Shown: positions 8,547-17,821, counted from the stretch's first letter. The stretch: 37,003 nucleotides of DNA from Bacteroidota bacterium (GCA_016866335.1 VGMT01000021.1:1-37003), one strand, 5' to 3'. Notes: generated by a model from the letters alone, not told the origin. Numbers and translations are program-made.

Positions 8547-8653
8547 CAGGAAAATTGCGGTTTGATTTGGATTCCATCGTTTGTGACGACCCTTTTTAGT
8601 GATTTTAAACCTTTGAAAAGGACTGTGGAGTATGACATTTGGAGGTGGCTCCT

Positions 8654-9988
8654 TTATTCTCGGTCAAATTCCATGCGCATGCCCGAGTGAGCTTCAATCA
8701 CTTGACCTTTATCCCAAACCTTAACCCCATTTACCCAGGTTGTTTCAATTCGGTGTTGAAAGGTTTGCCCCTCCATGGGACTCCAACCACATTTGTACAA
8801 CAACCCCTCTTTGGTTACTGTTTCTGGATGGTTTGGGTCAACCAAAATCAGGTCGGCCTGGTAACCGGTTTCAATAAATCCCCTGTTTTTTATTTTGAAT
8901 AAGCGAGCTACCTGATGGGCCATTTTATCTACCACTTGTTCTGGACTAATCCAACCTTGCAAGCTCAACTCCAACATGGCTTGAACGCTGTGCTGTACCA
9001 ATGGTCCCCCGCTGGGACAATCAAAATAGGGTTGGATCTTCTCTTCAAGGGTATGTGGCGCATGGTCGGTAGCTACCACATCAATTCGGCCATCAAGCAA
9101 TGCCTGCCTAATTGCATCTCTGTCTTGCATAGATTTAACAGCAGGATTCCACTTGATTCTGCTTCCTTTTACTTTGTAATCTTCTTGACTAAACCACAAA
9201 TGATGGATACAAGCTTCTGAGGTGATTCTTTTGTTTTCTAAAGGACCCGGTCGAAACAAAGAGAGTTCTTTTTCAGTAGATATATGAAGAATGTGAATCC
9301 GGGTGTTGTATTGGGTAGCTAGTTCAACAGCTCGAGCCGATGAAGCATAACAGGCTTCTGCGTCGCGTATAACAGGATGGTAATCCATGGGGACCTGTTC
9401 GCCAAAGCGTTGCCTTGCAAGTTCTGAGTTTCTACGAATGTGGTCTTCTGATTCACAATGCAAAGCAATGATGCCCGGAAACTGCCGAAACACTTCCCTC
9501 AAAATACTGTCCTTGTCTACCAACATTCCTCCGGTCGAGGAGCCCATGAATATTTTTAGCCCACAAACCCGGCTTAAATCTGTTTTAAGAATCTCATCAA
9601 GGTTGTCGTTGCTGGTGCCCATGAAAAAGGAATAGTTCGCGGGCAGGCGTCCTTCAGCCAAAGTGTACTTGTCTGCCAATAAAGCTTGGGTAGTTGCAGG
9701 CGGCTTTGTGTTTGGCATTTCCATGAACGAGGTGATTCCTCCTGCTACCGCCGCACGGCTTTCTGAAAGCAAATCGGCTTTGTGGGTCAAGCCCGGTTCT
9801 CTAAAATGCACCTGGTCGTCAATGGCACCTGGCATTAGCCATTTTCCTTTTGCGTTTATTACCTCTTCTCCAGATTCTGGGCGACTTTGCCCCCAGGGCA
9901 CAATGGTTACAATCTTTCCCTCACTAATTCGAACATCGGCCATTTCTCGGCCTTGAACTCGAAATACCTCGGCACCGATTATCCACAT
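8654..9988 (-). CDS. pyrC: Dihydroorotase (class I amidohydrolase)
   Basis: A 444-residue cytosolic amidohydrolase that closes carbamoyl-aspartate to dihydroorotate in pyrimidine synthesis. The metal-site motif near the N-terminus is D57-D-Q-V-H61-FREPG, then the K145 segment GLKIFMGSSTGG (the carboxylated Lys), H177 in ALHCESEDH, H235 in IHILHIST, and D308 in VATDHAPHT. The first His of the usual HxH pair is Gln59; as I recall this is frequent in Bacteroidota dihydroorotases, so it need not mean loss of activity. Allantoinase or another cyclic amidohydrolase is the main alternative. It lies 4 bp after the glycosyltransferase gene and is probably transcribed with it. Confidence 0.85.
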   Translation of the reverse strand: MWIIGAEVFRVQGREMADVRISEGKIVTIVPWGQSRPESGEEVINAKGKWLMPGAIDDQVHFREPGLTHKADLLSESRAAVAGGITSFMEMPNTKPPATTQALLADKYTLAEGRLPANYSFFMGTSNDNLDEILKTDLSRVCGLKIFMGSSTGGMLVDKDSILREVFRQFPGIIALHCESEDHIRRNSELARQRFGEQVPMDYHPVIRDAEACYASSARAVELATQYNTRIHILHISTEKELSLFRPGPLENKRITSEACIHHLWFSQEDYKVKGSRIKWNPAVKSMQDRDAIRQALLDGRIDVVATDHAPHTLEEKIQPYFDCPSGGPLVQHSVQAMLELSLQGWISPEQVVDKMAHQVARLFKIKNRGFIETGYQADLILVDPNHPETVTKEGLLYKCGWSPMEGQTFQHRIETTWVNGVKVWDKGQVIEAHSGMRMEFDRE

Positions 9989-9992
9989 GGCT

Positions 9993-10721
9993 TTATTTTT
10001 TTAAGTACCGTTTTACCCCCGTCAAACGCAAGGATATAACACCCCAAATGGCTTCTTTGATTATTTTTTTTGAAATTTTTGAGGTCCCTTCTTGCCGATC
10101 GGTGAAAATAATGGGAACCTCTTTTAAGGTAAAACCCAAACGAAAGGCAATGTACTTCATCTCAATCTGAAAGGCATACCCCTTAAACCGAATTTTATCC
10201 AAGTTTAGGGCTTGAAAAAATTCCCTTCGATAACATACAAAGCCAGCGGTTGCATCGCGTACCGACATCCCAGTTATGGTGCGTACATAGGCCGAAGCAT
10301 AATAAGAGAGCATCACCCTACCCATTGGCCAATTAACCACATTCACCCCCGTTACATATCTAGATCCAATGGCAATGTGGGCTCCTTCTTGAGCGGCCAA
10401 AAGCAACCTTTCTAAGTCGGCTGGATTGTGCGAAAAATCGCAATCCATTTCAAAAAGGAATTCATAATCACGGCTTAAACCCCATTCAAAAGCGGCTAAA
10501 TAGGCCTTGCCTAGGCCCTCTTTTTTCGTTCGGTTAAGAATATGCAACCGGTCTTGATAGACCGATTTAAGGCCCTCAACCACTTGAGCTGTTCCGTCGG
10601 GCGACCCGTCGTCTACCACCAATAAATCAAAATTTGAGGGCAGAGCCATTACGGTATGAACCATACGCTCAATGTTCTCAATTTCATTGTAGGTGGGAAT
10701 TATGACCAAATAAGGGCTCAA
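9993..10721 (-). CDS. Polyprenol monophosphomannose synthase-like glycosyltransferase (GT2, DPM1-like)
   Basis: A 242-residue GT2 enzyme from TTG 10721. The longer frame begins at TTG 10739, but that codon lies inside a perfect -7 promoter element, so it would not be in the transcript. The start at 10721 gives MSPYLVIIPTYNE, like relatives. Visible motifs are PTYNE, VVDDGSPDGT (about 35-44) and the DxD at about 93-95 in EMDCDFSHNP. The family moves a sugar, typically mannose or glucose, from a nucleotide sugar to polyprenyl phosphate. No C-terminal membrane segment is seen, so this is the soluble, membrane-associated DPM1 type. It is followed after 4 bp by pyrC in one operon. Confidence 0.82.
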   Translation of the reverse strand: MSPYLVIIPTYNEIENIERMVHTVMALPSNFDLLVVDDGSPDGTAQVVEGLKSVYQDRLHILNRTKKEGLGKAYLAAFEWGLSRDYEFLFEMDCDFSHNPADLERLLLAAQEGAHIAIGSRYVTGVNVVNWPMGRVMLSYYASAYVRTITGMSVRDATAGFVCYRREFFQALNLDKIRFKGYAFQIEMKYIAFRLGFTLKEVPIIFTDRQEGTSKISKKIIKEAIWGVISLRLTGVKRYLKK

Positions 10722-10736
10722 GGGTATCTGTTTTAA

Positions 10737-10744
10737 CAAAGATA
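10737..10744 (-). promoter_or_regulatory. -7 promoter element TATCTTTG; decides the start of the GT2 gene
   Basis: A perfect TAnnTTTG octamer on the minus strand. It covers the in-frame TTG at 10739, which therefore should lie upstream of the transcript start. The next usable in-frame start, TTG 10721, then has a leader of about 10 nt. Confidence 0.55.
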
Positions 10745-10809
10745 GAAAGACTTATGCCAGTTTAAGCCATTGCTCAAATCTTATGTTGGTGTAGATGAAA
10801 ATGAACTCT

Positions 10810-12867
10810 TTATTTAGATTTTCCATACATCAAACGTTTCAACAAGGGATTGAGCGATGCCACCAATAGGCCTGCCGTTACAGGCACCATGGTGAATATC
10901 AAAAAGAAGGTGCTTAAACTGTAATTGGTCGAAATATGTTCAATTTGACCTCCAAGCGTGGCGGCCAATTTGTTGCCAATGGCAATGGCCAAATACCACA
11001 TTCCAAACATAAAGGCAATCATGCGTGGCGGCACCAGTTTTGATACATTGCTTAAGCCTACAGGCGAAACACAAAGCTCGCCAAGGGTATGGAAAAGGTA
11101 GGCAACAACCAACCAAACCATACTCACCTTTACAAAGCCCGGGGCGGCTCCTTGGGGTATGACAGCCGAGCCAATGGCCAAAAATCCAAACCCCAATCCC
11201 ATTACAATTAATCCCAGCCCATATTTTTGAGCTACGCTGGGATTGTATTTGCTGTCCCACCATTTGGTGAACAACGAGGCAAAGGCAATGATGAAAAAGG
11301 AGTTGAGAATGGAAAACCAGCTGGTGGTAATCTCTACCAAATTCGAAACAGGTTCTATCACCTTGGCAGGAATTAAGGCACTTTCTTTACCACTTTGCTG
11401 GTATGCCTCCCGAACCTTTGCCTCGTTTTTGGAATCCATTAATACCCAATTCCCTTTTTCCTTATGCAAATAAACAACCTGATTGGCTACAAGCTCTCCC
11501 GAAGATTTTAGCATTATAGAGGTGTCGCGGCTCAATCCCAATTGCGTTTGGCTTTCGGTTTTAGGCCGCCATTCTACCTCGCCCGCTGTGTTTGTTTGTT
11601 CTATTAAGGGCAATGAAATACGGTAGGCAAGCTGCTGGCTGTCGTTGTACACCATCCAACCTACAATGCTCCAAACTACAATGAAACTAAAGCCCATAAT
11701 CAGATTGGCCTTGGGGATGCTGTTTCGGGTTTCTCTGAGTAATTTAATTAATACCCAGGTAATGATTCCTAGTGGAACGGTTGTCAAAAGCGCGTTAACA
11801 ATACGGTATGTAACTGCCGCAGAATCGGTCAGCGTTCGCTGGGTAAAATCGCGGGCAAAAAGCACCAGTGAGGTGGCACCTTGCTCGAAGGACATCCAAA
11901 AGAAAACAGTGAAAAAGGCAAAAATCACCACGGCAATCATGCGGTTGCGAACGGGTTTACTGTAACGCATTAAACGGCTAACCACCACCGTTAACAAGGC
12001 TGCCAAACCCACCAAAGCAAGAACCACTGGACCGCTCAAAGGACCCACCGAAAGCGCCTCAGGAATTAAATTCACTTTGGCAATAGTGCTTAATGGGTCG
12101 TTCAACAAATAGCTTAAACCAATACCGGCAGCGATGAAAATTAAAATGCCATCTACCAGAGTGAAGGGGTTTCTTGGCTCTGGATCAATGGGGGCTTCCA
12201 TGGTGTTGTCTGACTTTTCTGTTTTTTTTTTTGGTCGGTCCCCCAATTCGCCAAACAAGGGTTTGGCTAACCAAAACTGCAGTGACCCCATGAGCATAAA
12301 AATTCCAGCTAAACCAAATCCCCAACTCCAACCAATATTCTCGGCTAAGTAACCGCAAATCAACATCCCAAAAAAGGCCCCAGCATTTACACCCATATAA
12401 AATATGGTGTAGGCTCCATCTTTCTTTTCGGGTAGGTCTTTGTACATCTGCGAGATGAAACTAATCATGTTGGGTTTGAAAAATCCAGTACCCATGACCA
12501 ACAATCCAAGCCCTATGTACAGCGAGGCTTCCGTTTCTAAGGCCATACTGGCATGACCCGCAGTCATTATCAATGCCCCAATCAGCACCGCCAGCCGATA
12601 CCCTAAAATGCGGTCTGCCAATATCCCTCCAACAATTGGACTTAAATACAGCAAGCCCGCATAGGTCCCAAATAAAGCACCTGCTTGCTTGCTAGACCAC
12701 TCCCAGCCTGGATTTGATCCTATAGCCGCCATGGTTAAAAAATTAATCAGCAGAACCCGCATTCCATAAAAAGAAAACCGCTCCCACATTTCGGTGAAAA
12801 ACAACACAAACAGTCCGGCAGGATGCCCCAAAACCCGGCTCTTGAAAAAATCAGGGGTTGTACTCAT
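10810..12867 (-). CDS. POT/PTR2-family proton-dependent peptide transporter
   Basis: A 685-residue inner-membrane protein of the major facilitator superfamily. The N-terminus carries the POT signature E26-M-W-E-R-F-S-F-Y-G in the first membrane helix, the site linked to proton coupling in di- and tripeptide transporters such as DtpT. At least 12 hydrophobic segments are visible. A polar insert of about 110 residues (about 410-515, from NDSQQLAYRISL to EPVSNLVEIT) interrupts the C-terminal half, making the protein longer than the usual 450-500. Such inserts occur in Bacteroidota POT proteins, but its role is not known to me. It appears to stand alone with its own promoter. Confidence 0.9.
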   Translation of the reverse strand: MSTTPDFFKSRVLGHPAGLFVLFFTEMWERFSFYGMRVLLINFLTMAAIGSNPGWEWSSKQAGALFGTYAGLLYLSPIVGGILADRILGYRLAVLIGALIMTAGHASMALETEASLYIGLGLLVMGTGFFKPNMISFISQMYKDLPEKKDGAYTIFYMGVNAGAFFGMLICGYLAENIGWSWGFGLAGIFMLMGSLQFWLAKPLFGELGDRPKKKTEKSDNTMEAPIDPEPRNPFTLVDGILIFIAAGIGLSYLLNDPLSTIAKVNLIPEALSVGPLSGPVVLALVGLAALLTVVVSRLMRYSKPVRNRMIAVVIFAFFTVFFWMSFEQGATSLVLFARDFTQRTLTDSAAVTYRIVNALLTTVPLGIITWVLIKLLRETRNSIPKANLIMGFSFIVVWSIVGWMVYNDSQQLAYRISLPLIEQTNTAGEVEWRPKTESQTQLGLSRDTSIMLKSSGELVANQVVYLHKEKGNWVLMDSKNEAKVREAYQQSGKESALIPAKVIEPVSNLVEITTSWFSILNSFFIIAFASLFTKWWDSKYNPSVAQKYGLGLIVMGLGFGFLAIGSAVIPQGAAPGFVKVSMVWLVVAYLFHTLGELCVSPVGLSNVSKLVPPRMIAFMFGMWYLAIAIGNKLAATLGGQIEHISTNYSLSTFFLIFTMVPVTAGLLVASLNPLLKRLMYGKSK

Positions 12868-12872
12868 AAAGG

Positions 12873-12880
12873 CGAAGATA
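12873..12880 (-). promoter_or_regulatory. Variant -7 element TATCTTCG before the POT transporter
   Basis: A one-mismatch variant of TAnnTTTG (TTCG for TTTG) on the minus strand, 5 nt before ATG 12867. It would give an almost leaderless transcript. The same TTCG variant occurs at 14170-14177. Confidence 0.3.
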
Positions 12881-12958
12881 GAAATTTAGGTTAAGGCTGG
12901 GCTTGTTGGTGGGCTAGTGGTTAAATGCACTGGATTTTCAAAACACAAATCCTAGGCC

Positions 12959-14056
12959 TTATTCTAAACCTAAAGCTTGAATCAAAACACGGGCAGATGT
13001 TCGATTTGAATACAGGGTTTGAAATTCAGCCAAATCTATTTTATTGCTGGTCTTTACGTTTTCTTTTATTTCTGAAGCTCTGGTGTAAAGATGCACCCAA
13101 GGCTCCAATCCCGTTCCAACAGCCAATTCTCTGTTTACCCAAACAGGCTTGCCACTGGCCAAGGCATTTAATATCCTCAATGGGACACCCCCCATGTATT
13201 CGCCACACAATACATGCGCCTCAGCATTTTTGTTTAATTCTGTTAGCAACCCTTCGCTGGGATTGGGAATGCATTTTATGGATTTCCTTTCTACTTTTGA
13301 TATATGCTCCAATCCTTGACCCGCTAAAATAAGCTCATACTCTAAACCAGTATATTCCAATAAAAATGCGTTTAGTCTTTGGGCTTGGTTGGGCTGGGTA
13401 AAATTGCCTTGCATAAGAACATAGGGCTTATTTTCGGGTGCATTTTTCTGAGCAACCTGAAGCTGCTCCCAGTCGCGAAAAAAGGGCGGAACCCAGTAAA
13501 CACGTTCTGACCTTTGTTGAAAAAGGGGCAGCTCTTGCTTAGATAGCGGAAATAAGGCGCTGGCCAAACCCAGCTCTTTTTCTTGTTTTTTTAGTCGGTG
13601 GGCTTCTAGATTAAAATAAATGGATTTCCACCCCGAACTTGCCTTGGCTATTCGTTGGTAGTAGTTAAACTCTATGTTATGGCACCGAACGAACAAGCCC
13701 CGCTTTGGCCAAGCTTTTCTCAATTCTTTTAACCAGGCAGTACAATGCTGACCTTCAAACAAAATGGGGGCATTGTCTATGTTTAATGCCTCCCACAAGG
13801 CCTTGGTTTTTCGACTTTGTACAATGTAAGGGCGAAAACTGAACTGGCTTTTCCATCCAATCTCCCTTTGGTACCGAATTGCCTCAACCTGATTCCAGGG
13901 GTTTGGTGCATCCGCTTGTTTTCCGTAGTCAAAATAATGCAAGCGAATGTTCAATCCCAGTTTTTCAAGGGTCGCAATTTTCCAGAACACATCTACAATT
14001 CCCCCATAGCTGGGAGGCCAGGGGCGGTCAAACGATACCACATGCAAATCAGGCAT
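12959..14056 (-). CDS. Glycosyltransferase, GT4/GT1-like (GT-B fold)
   Basis: A 365-residue protein starting MPDLHVVSFDRPWPPSYGG, typical of the first strand and glycine loop of GT-B glycosyltransferases. The middle has FVRCHNIEFNYYQ, a segment common in GT4 enzymes, and the C-terminal half has PYVLMQGNF and EYMGGVPLRILNALASGKPVWVN, which matches the sugar-nucleotide binding region with the expected E/G pattern. It probably adds a hexose to a surface glycan or lipid carrier in the cytoplasm; donor and acceptor cannot be told. It is divergent from another glycosyltransferase at 14182, with a 125-bp region between them. Confidence 0.72.
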   Translation of the reverse strand: MPDLHVVSFDRPWPPSYGGIVDVFWKIATLEKLGLNIRLHYFDYGKQADAPNPWNQVEAIRYQREIGWKSQFSFRPYIVQSRKTKALWEALNIDNAPILFEGQHCTAWLKELRKAWPKRGLFVRCHNIEFNYYQRIAKASSGWKSIYFNLEAHRLKKQEKELGLASALFPLSKQELPLFQQRSERVYWVPPFFRDWEQLQVAQKNAPENKPYVLMQGNFTQPNQAQRLNAFLLEYTGLEYELILAGQGLEHISKVERKSIKCIPNPSEGLLTELNKNAEAHVLCGEYMGGVPLRILNALASGKPVWVNRELAVGTGLEPWVHLYTRASEIKENVKTSNKIDLAEFQTLYSNRTSARVLIQALGLE

Positions 14057-14169
14057 ACCAAAGCATTGAAACGGCTCTAAAGTAGTTAATCTTGTGCTGC
14101 CGCTAGTACATCACTTGACCTAAAACCATTGCTTTGGATTAAATTCAAGCCTCTTTGCCCCTCTTTTTT

Positions 14170-14177
14170 TACCTTCG
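14170..14177 (+). promoter_or_regulatory. Variant -7 element TACCTTCG, near-leaderless
   Basis: A one-mismatch TAnnTTTG octamer that ends 4 nt before ATG 14182, so the transcript would start at or very close to the start codon. Confidence 0.3.
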
Positions 14178-14181
14178 AAGC

Positions 14182-15306
14182 ATGAAGCCGCTTCGGATAT
14201 CGGTAGCCGTTATAACCGATTTGGAAACAGACCAACGGGTAAGGAAGGTTTGTACTTGGATTCAGCAGCAAGGGTTTTCCGTTGTTGTAACTGGTCTTCA
14301 ACGTCCCTTTTCCAATCAATTGCCCGAGCGCCCGTATACCCAAAATCGCCTCATCACTAAGCGGCAAAAGGGCGTTTTATTTTATGCCGAATGGCAATGG
14401 AAGCTCTACCAAGCTCTACGAAAAGTTCCTGCCGATGTAGTTTATGCCAACGATCTGGATTCGTTATTCCCCGCTTGGTTAGCGGCTAGGTTGCACGGTG
14501 CCCTCTTGGTGTACGATAGTCACGAGTGGTTTACTGAAGTCCCTGAATTGACCAACCACCCAATTAAAAAATGGATTTGGAAGAAACTCGAAGCTTTTTT
14601 GGTTCCAAAAACCGCAGGCAGATTGACCGTTAATGCTTCCATAGCTCAAAAACTGAAGGACGCATATGGTTTCCCTTTTATGGTTTTACGAAATGTCCCC
14701 AATTCCATTTCCATATCGCCAAACCCAGCTTTATTGCCTCAGGACGCTCAAGCTAAATTCTGCCTGATTTTACAAGGAAATGGAATAAACATTGGCCGTG
14801 GCGCCGAAGAAGCCATTCGGGCATTGCATTTTTTACCCGAACAAGTTCATTTGATTCTTGTCGGCGCAGGCGATGTGTTCCCGCTTCTTCCAGGTTTAAT
14901 TGAAGCGGAGGGGTTGCAAAGCAGGGTTAGCCTTCTACACCGCATGCCTTACGAGAAAATGATGCAATTGGCGGCCTCATGCCACCTCGGACTTTCCTTG
15001 GATAAAAACCAAAGCGGGAACTACCTTTTTTCACTTCCCAATAAGGTGTTCGACTATTGGATGGCAGGCATTCCAGTCTTGGCTTCAAATCTGCCAGAAC
15101 TCCAAGCCCTTATTCATGCAACCGGAGCAGGTGTTTTATGCGAGGAGGTCCAACCAAAGCTAATCGCCCAAGCCATTCTGCCTGTTTTAGAATCCACAAA
15201 CCTGCATGCAGATTTGTGCCTTAAAGCTAAAAAGGCTGCAGCTTTGCATTGTTGGGAACACGAACAGCAGATCTTACAGCAGTTGTTTCAAACCGTTTGC
15301 CAGTAA
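14182..15306 (+). CDS. Glycosyltransferase family 4-like protein
   Basis: A 374-residue protein from ATG 14182 (MKPLRISVAVITDLETDQRV). The track of the frame extends upstream to 14155 but has no ATG there and would cross the promoter-like octamer. A GT-B fold is indicated by the Rossmann-like start, DVVYANDLDSL and VYDSHEWFTEVPEL in the N-terminal half, and by FCLILQGNGINIGRGAEEAI, HRMPYEKMMQLAASCHLGLS and SLPNKVFDYWMAGIPVLASN (the donor-binding region) in the C-terminal half. It probably works on surface polysaccharide or glycolipid. It converges with the fibrinogen-like gene after only 42 bp. Substrates are unknown. Confidence 0.8.
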   Translation: MKPLRISVAVITDLETDQRVRKVCTWIQQQGFSVVVTGLQRPFSNQLPERPYTQNRLITKRQKGVLFYAEWQWKLYQALRKVPADVVYANDLDSLFPAWLAARLHGALLVYDSHEWFTEVPELTNHPIKKWIWKKLEAFLVPKTAGRLTVNASIAQKLKDAYGFPFMVLRNVPNSISISPNPALLPQDAQAKFCLILQGNGINIGRGAEEAIRALHFLPEQVHLILVGAGDVFPLLPGLIEAEGLQSRVSLLHRMPYEKMMQLAASCHLGLSLDKNQSGNYLFSLPNKVFDYWMAGIPVLASNLPELQALIHATGAGVLCEEVQPKLIAQAILPVLESTNLHADLCLKAKKAAALHCWEHEQQILQQLFQTVCQ

Positions 15307-15348
15307 TTTAATACTACTTGCCCGCTATTTAGGCCCTCCAGTTGTGCT

Positions 15349-16866
15349 TTATTTAATCCAAACCTGATGAATGGTGTGGTTGTTAGCACCATTTGGATAA
15401 TCATCAACCTCCCAACGGTTGCCCAGCCCTTGAATCCCCCAATGAAATTGAGACGACCGAAAAAATGAGAAATCAGTTAGGGCAAAGTTCCCCATATCGT
15501 TAAAATAGGAATCTACCTGAGCAGGTATATTTGCTGTATGCCCTGATAAAGGGGAGAATGAAGAGTTTAATCCAATAAAAGACCCTGTTCCACTTTTCAT
15601 ATAAGACCGGACTGCATTTAAGTTTGTTTTAAAATGAACAATACGTCCATGTCCAGATGTGCGGCCATAAAATCGAACCGACGAAAACGAAAGCAGATTC
15701 GCCAAACTGTTCGAAACATGCCCCCAAGCCGTTGGGTGGTTGCTTTCATTGCTGCCAAGCGCAGTAGCATTTTGAATGGGCAATCGATTGCTCAATACCA
15801 ATAAGTTTGGATTGCTTCCGGCACTATGAAAATAATTCAAAACTAAGGTCCAGCCACCTCCATCGGTGGTCATGTCGCAATAACACTGAAAGGGAAGCAT
15901 CGGCCCCGTCGTGTCTGGATCCAACCAATAAATCCCCGTCCCAACGCTTTGACCTTGCGAAATGATTTGCTGGCAATTCAAGGCTGGGCTGTTGCTCGCT
16001 TCCCCCAATTTCTTGGTGGTAAACGTGATTTCAGAACCATAACTTGTCCCTGCTACATTGCTGGCATATGCCCGAAGATAGTAGGTTGTATTGTTTTGTA
16101 GATTTTGTAAGGTTGAAGTAAAAACGCCCGTTCCTGAGCCTGAAATTACGGTTGAATTTAAAGTAGTAGGATTTGCTGAGGTGGAATAGCATACCCCTCG
16201 AGCCAAAACCGGAGCCCCGCCATCTTGGCTAACATTTCCCCCAGATACCGCTGAATTTCCACCAATATTTGTTGCGCTGTCTGTTCCAACCGTGGGGGGA
16301 TTCGGAGTAGTAAAACTAAGTTCGTTTCCATATCCCGTTCCCTCTGAATTTGTGGCATAGGCACGCACAAAGTAGGTTTTTCCATTTTGAAGCGGCCCCA
16401 GAATACTGCTGAAAACGCCCATACCCACGCCATCGACCGTAAAGGAATCGGTTAAGGTTGGGCTGGCTGCGGTGTCCCAACAAACACCTCTGGCTGTAAC
16501 CAAGGTGCCCCCATCGTCGGTAACCGTTCCCCCCGACTGGGCCTGAGTTCCTGTAATTCCACTCACCAATGCTGTTAATACCAAGGGTGGTTTGGGACAC
16601 ATCGAATACCATCCCGATGGCCGATAGTATTGCATGCAATTCACGTCCGTATTGAATACCATTAGGCCAAATGCTGGATTTTGAATTGAATCGCGTTGAC
16701 CTGTAGTTAATCTAGGAGGTAAAAATCCCTTTGAGTTGCTTTCTACATCAAGCATGGCCGCAGGGTGTGGCGCATTTCCCGTTTGATTTATGCCAACCTG
16801 CCCATGGACAGCGGCAATAAACAGCCAAAAGGCCAAACCATACCAAGATCGAATACGATTTCCCAT
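15349..16866 (-). CDS. Secreted protein with two FN3-like repeats and C-terminal fibrinogen-like domain
   Basis: A 505-residue protein from ATG 16866 (MGNRIRSWYGLAFWLFIAAVHGQ, a signal peptide). The longer frame starts at a TTG. An N-terminal module AAMLDVESNSKGFLPPRLTT and GLMVFNTDVNCMQYY is nearly the same as in the protein at 6777-7994. Two repeats of about 95 residues follow (about 95-190 and 191-290), each with GGTVTDDGG...ARGVCWDT, LQNGKTYFVRAYATNSEGTGYG and SFTT, typical of Bacteroidota FN3-like modules. The C-terminal domain (about 300-505) has CYCDMTTDGGGWTL, the fibrinogen-like/COLFI hallmark. There is no T9SS sorting domain. The ligand is unknown; binding of glycans or host proteins would be inference. 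Confidence 0.8.
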   Translation of the reverse strand: MGNRIRSWYGLAFWLFIAAVHGQVGINQTGNAPHPAAMLDVESNSKGFLPPRLTTGQRDSIQNPAFGLMVFNTDVNCMQYYRPSGWYSMCPKPPLVLTALVSGITGTQAQSGGTVTDDGGTLVTARGVCWDTAASPTLTDSFTVDGVGMGVFSSILGPLQNGKTYFVRAYATNSEGTGYGNELSFTTPNPPTVGTDSATNIGGNSAVSGGNVSQDGGAPVLARGVCYSTSANPTTLNSTVISGSGTGVFTSTLQNLQNNTTYYLRAYASNVAGTSYGSEITFTTKKLGEASNSPALNCQQIISQGQSVGTGIYWLDPDTTGPMLPFQCYCDMTTDGGGWTLVLNYFHSAGSNPNLLVLSNRLPIQNATALGSNESNHPTAWGHVSNSLANLLSFSSVRFYGRTSGHGRIVHFKTNLNAVRSYMKSGTGSFIGLNSSFSPLSGHTANIPAQVDSYFNDMGNFALTDFSFFRSSQFHWGIQGLGNRWEVDDYPNGANNHTIHQVWIK

Positions 16867-16888
16867 AAATAAACAACGATTTTCCAAT

Positions 16889-16919
16889 TAAAAGTAGAAT
16901 ATCTGAATTAATTGGCCAA
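16889..16919 (-). promoter_or_regulatory. Candidate promoter: TTGG, 19 bp, TACTTTTA
   Basis: On the minus strand TTGG (16916-16919) is followed after 19 bp by TACTTTTA (16889-16896), one mismatch from TAnnTTTG. Spacing and position 22 nt before ATG 16866 fit a Bacteroidota -33/-7 promoter. Confidence 0.4.
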
Positions 16920-17059
16920 GCCTTGTCTATCTAAACGTTTGATTTGTTTACCTATACGCTTTGAATTTAACGTGGAATTCATCTTTGTATTTCACCTAAC
17001 CCAGAGTAAACCAACCCTGTTTTCATAAAAATGGGTAGCGCTTGGCAATCGGCGTGGAC

Positions 17060-17821
17060 CTACTGCAGAGCAGAATATTGGGGCTCGCGAAGCAATCTGA
17101 CTTCAATGTCTTTGGGCAGGTAATGACGAATGACCATTCGGAGTTTTTCGGTGTACAATTCCCTTCGTTCCGACCACCGAATTAAGCCATGGGCCAACAG
17201 TTCTGCATCGGGCTTTTTACCCTGTTTGCGCATGCTCGCCCGCATCTGCCTGAACTTTTTGTACGAATGAAAGGTGTTTATAGTTCGCATGTAATCTTTG
17301 ATTCCTTCGTACAAGGTCGAATACGATTTCAAATAATACGTGGTTGTTTCTGATTGGGTTACCACCAATCCGTTGGCTCTTCTTTGCGTTAATCCAAAAA
17401 AGTTGTTTGTTTTTCGGGCCGCAGATGACTTTCCCCAACCGCTTTCCACAATCGCTTGAGCCAATACCAATTTTTCGGGCACTATGTCGCAACGTTCCAA
17501 CCCAAGATTAATTCGTTCTATTATTTCTTTCCTAAATTCATCAACATTAGGGGTATCACTAGGAAGTTTATACCGCTGAGCCATGTTGGATAGAAAGTGT
17601 ATTTCATGAATGTAAAGACCATTTCCGGCTTCTAGTTTTTTTCGAATATTCAACAAATGCGCCCGTTGAAACAAAATATCTAAATTCACCCTACGTACTT
17701 GAGGCAAAAAATAGCTTACAAATTCTTTTCCCGAGGCAGTAAAGGGTACCGCACTATGCCCACCTTGAAGAAAGCATGCAAATGCAAACACCACCATAAG
17801 CCGAATGCCGACCTTTTTCAT
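17060..17821 (-). CDS. Bax/FlgJ-type glucosaminidase domain protein
   Basis: A 253-residue protein from ATG 17821, where a signal peptide begins (MKKVGIRLMVVFAFACFLQG). The longer frame has ten more residues without signal character. The central part (about 115-220) contains LVLAQAIVESGWGKSSAAR, then NNFFGLTQ and YSTLYEGIKDYMRTINTF, matching the glucosaminidase (lysozyme-like) fold of Bax and FlgJ; E in AIVESGWG is the expected catalytic acid. These enzymes cut the glycan strands of peptidoglycan in the periplasm. It sits downstream of the membrane-protein gene on the same strand with a 103-bp gap, so it may have its own promoter. Confidence 0.8.
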   Translation of the reverse strand: MKKVGIRLMVVFAFACFLQGGHSAVPFTASGKEFVSYFLPQVRRVNLDILFQRAHLLNIRKKLEAGNGLYIHEIHFLSNMAQRYKLPSDTPNVDEFRKEIIERINLGLERCDIVPEKLVLAQAIVESGWGKSSAARKTNNFFGLTQRRANGLVVTQSETTTYYLKSYSTLYEGIKDYMRTINTFHSYKKFRQMRASMRKQGKKPDAELLAHGLIRWSERRELYTEKLRMVIRHYLPKDIEVRLLREPQYSALQ

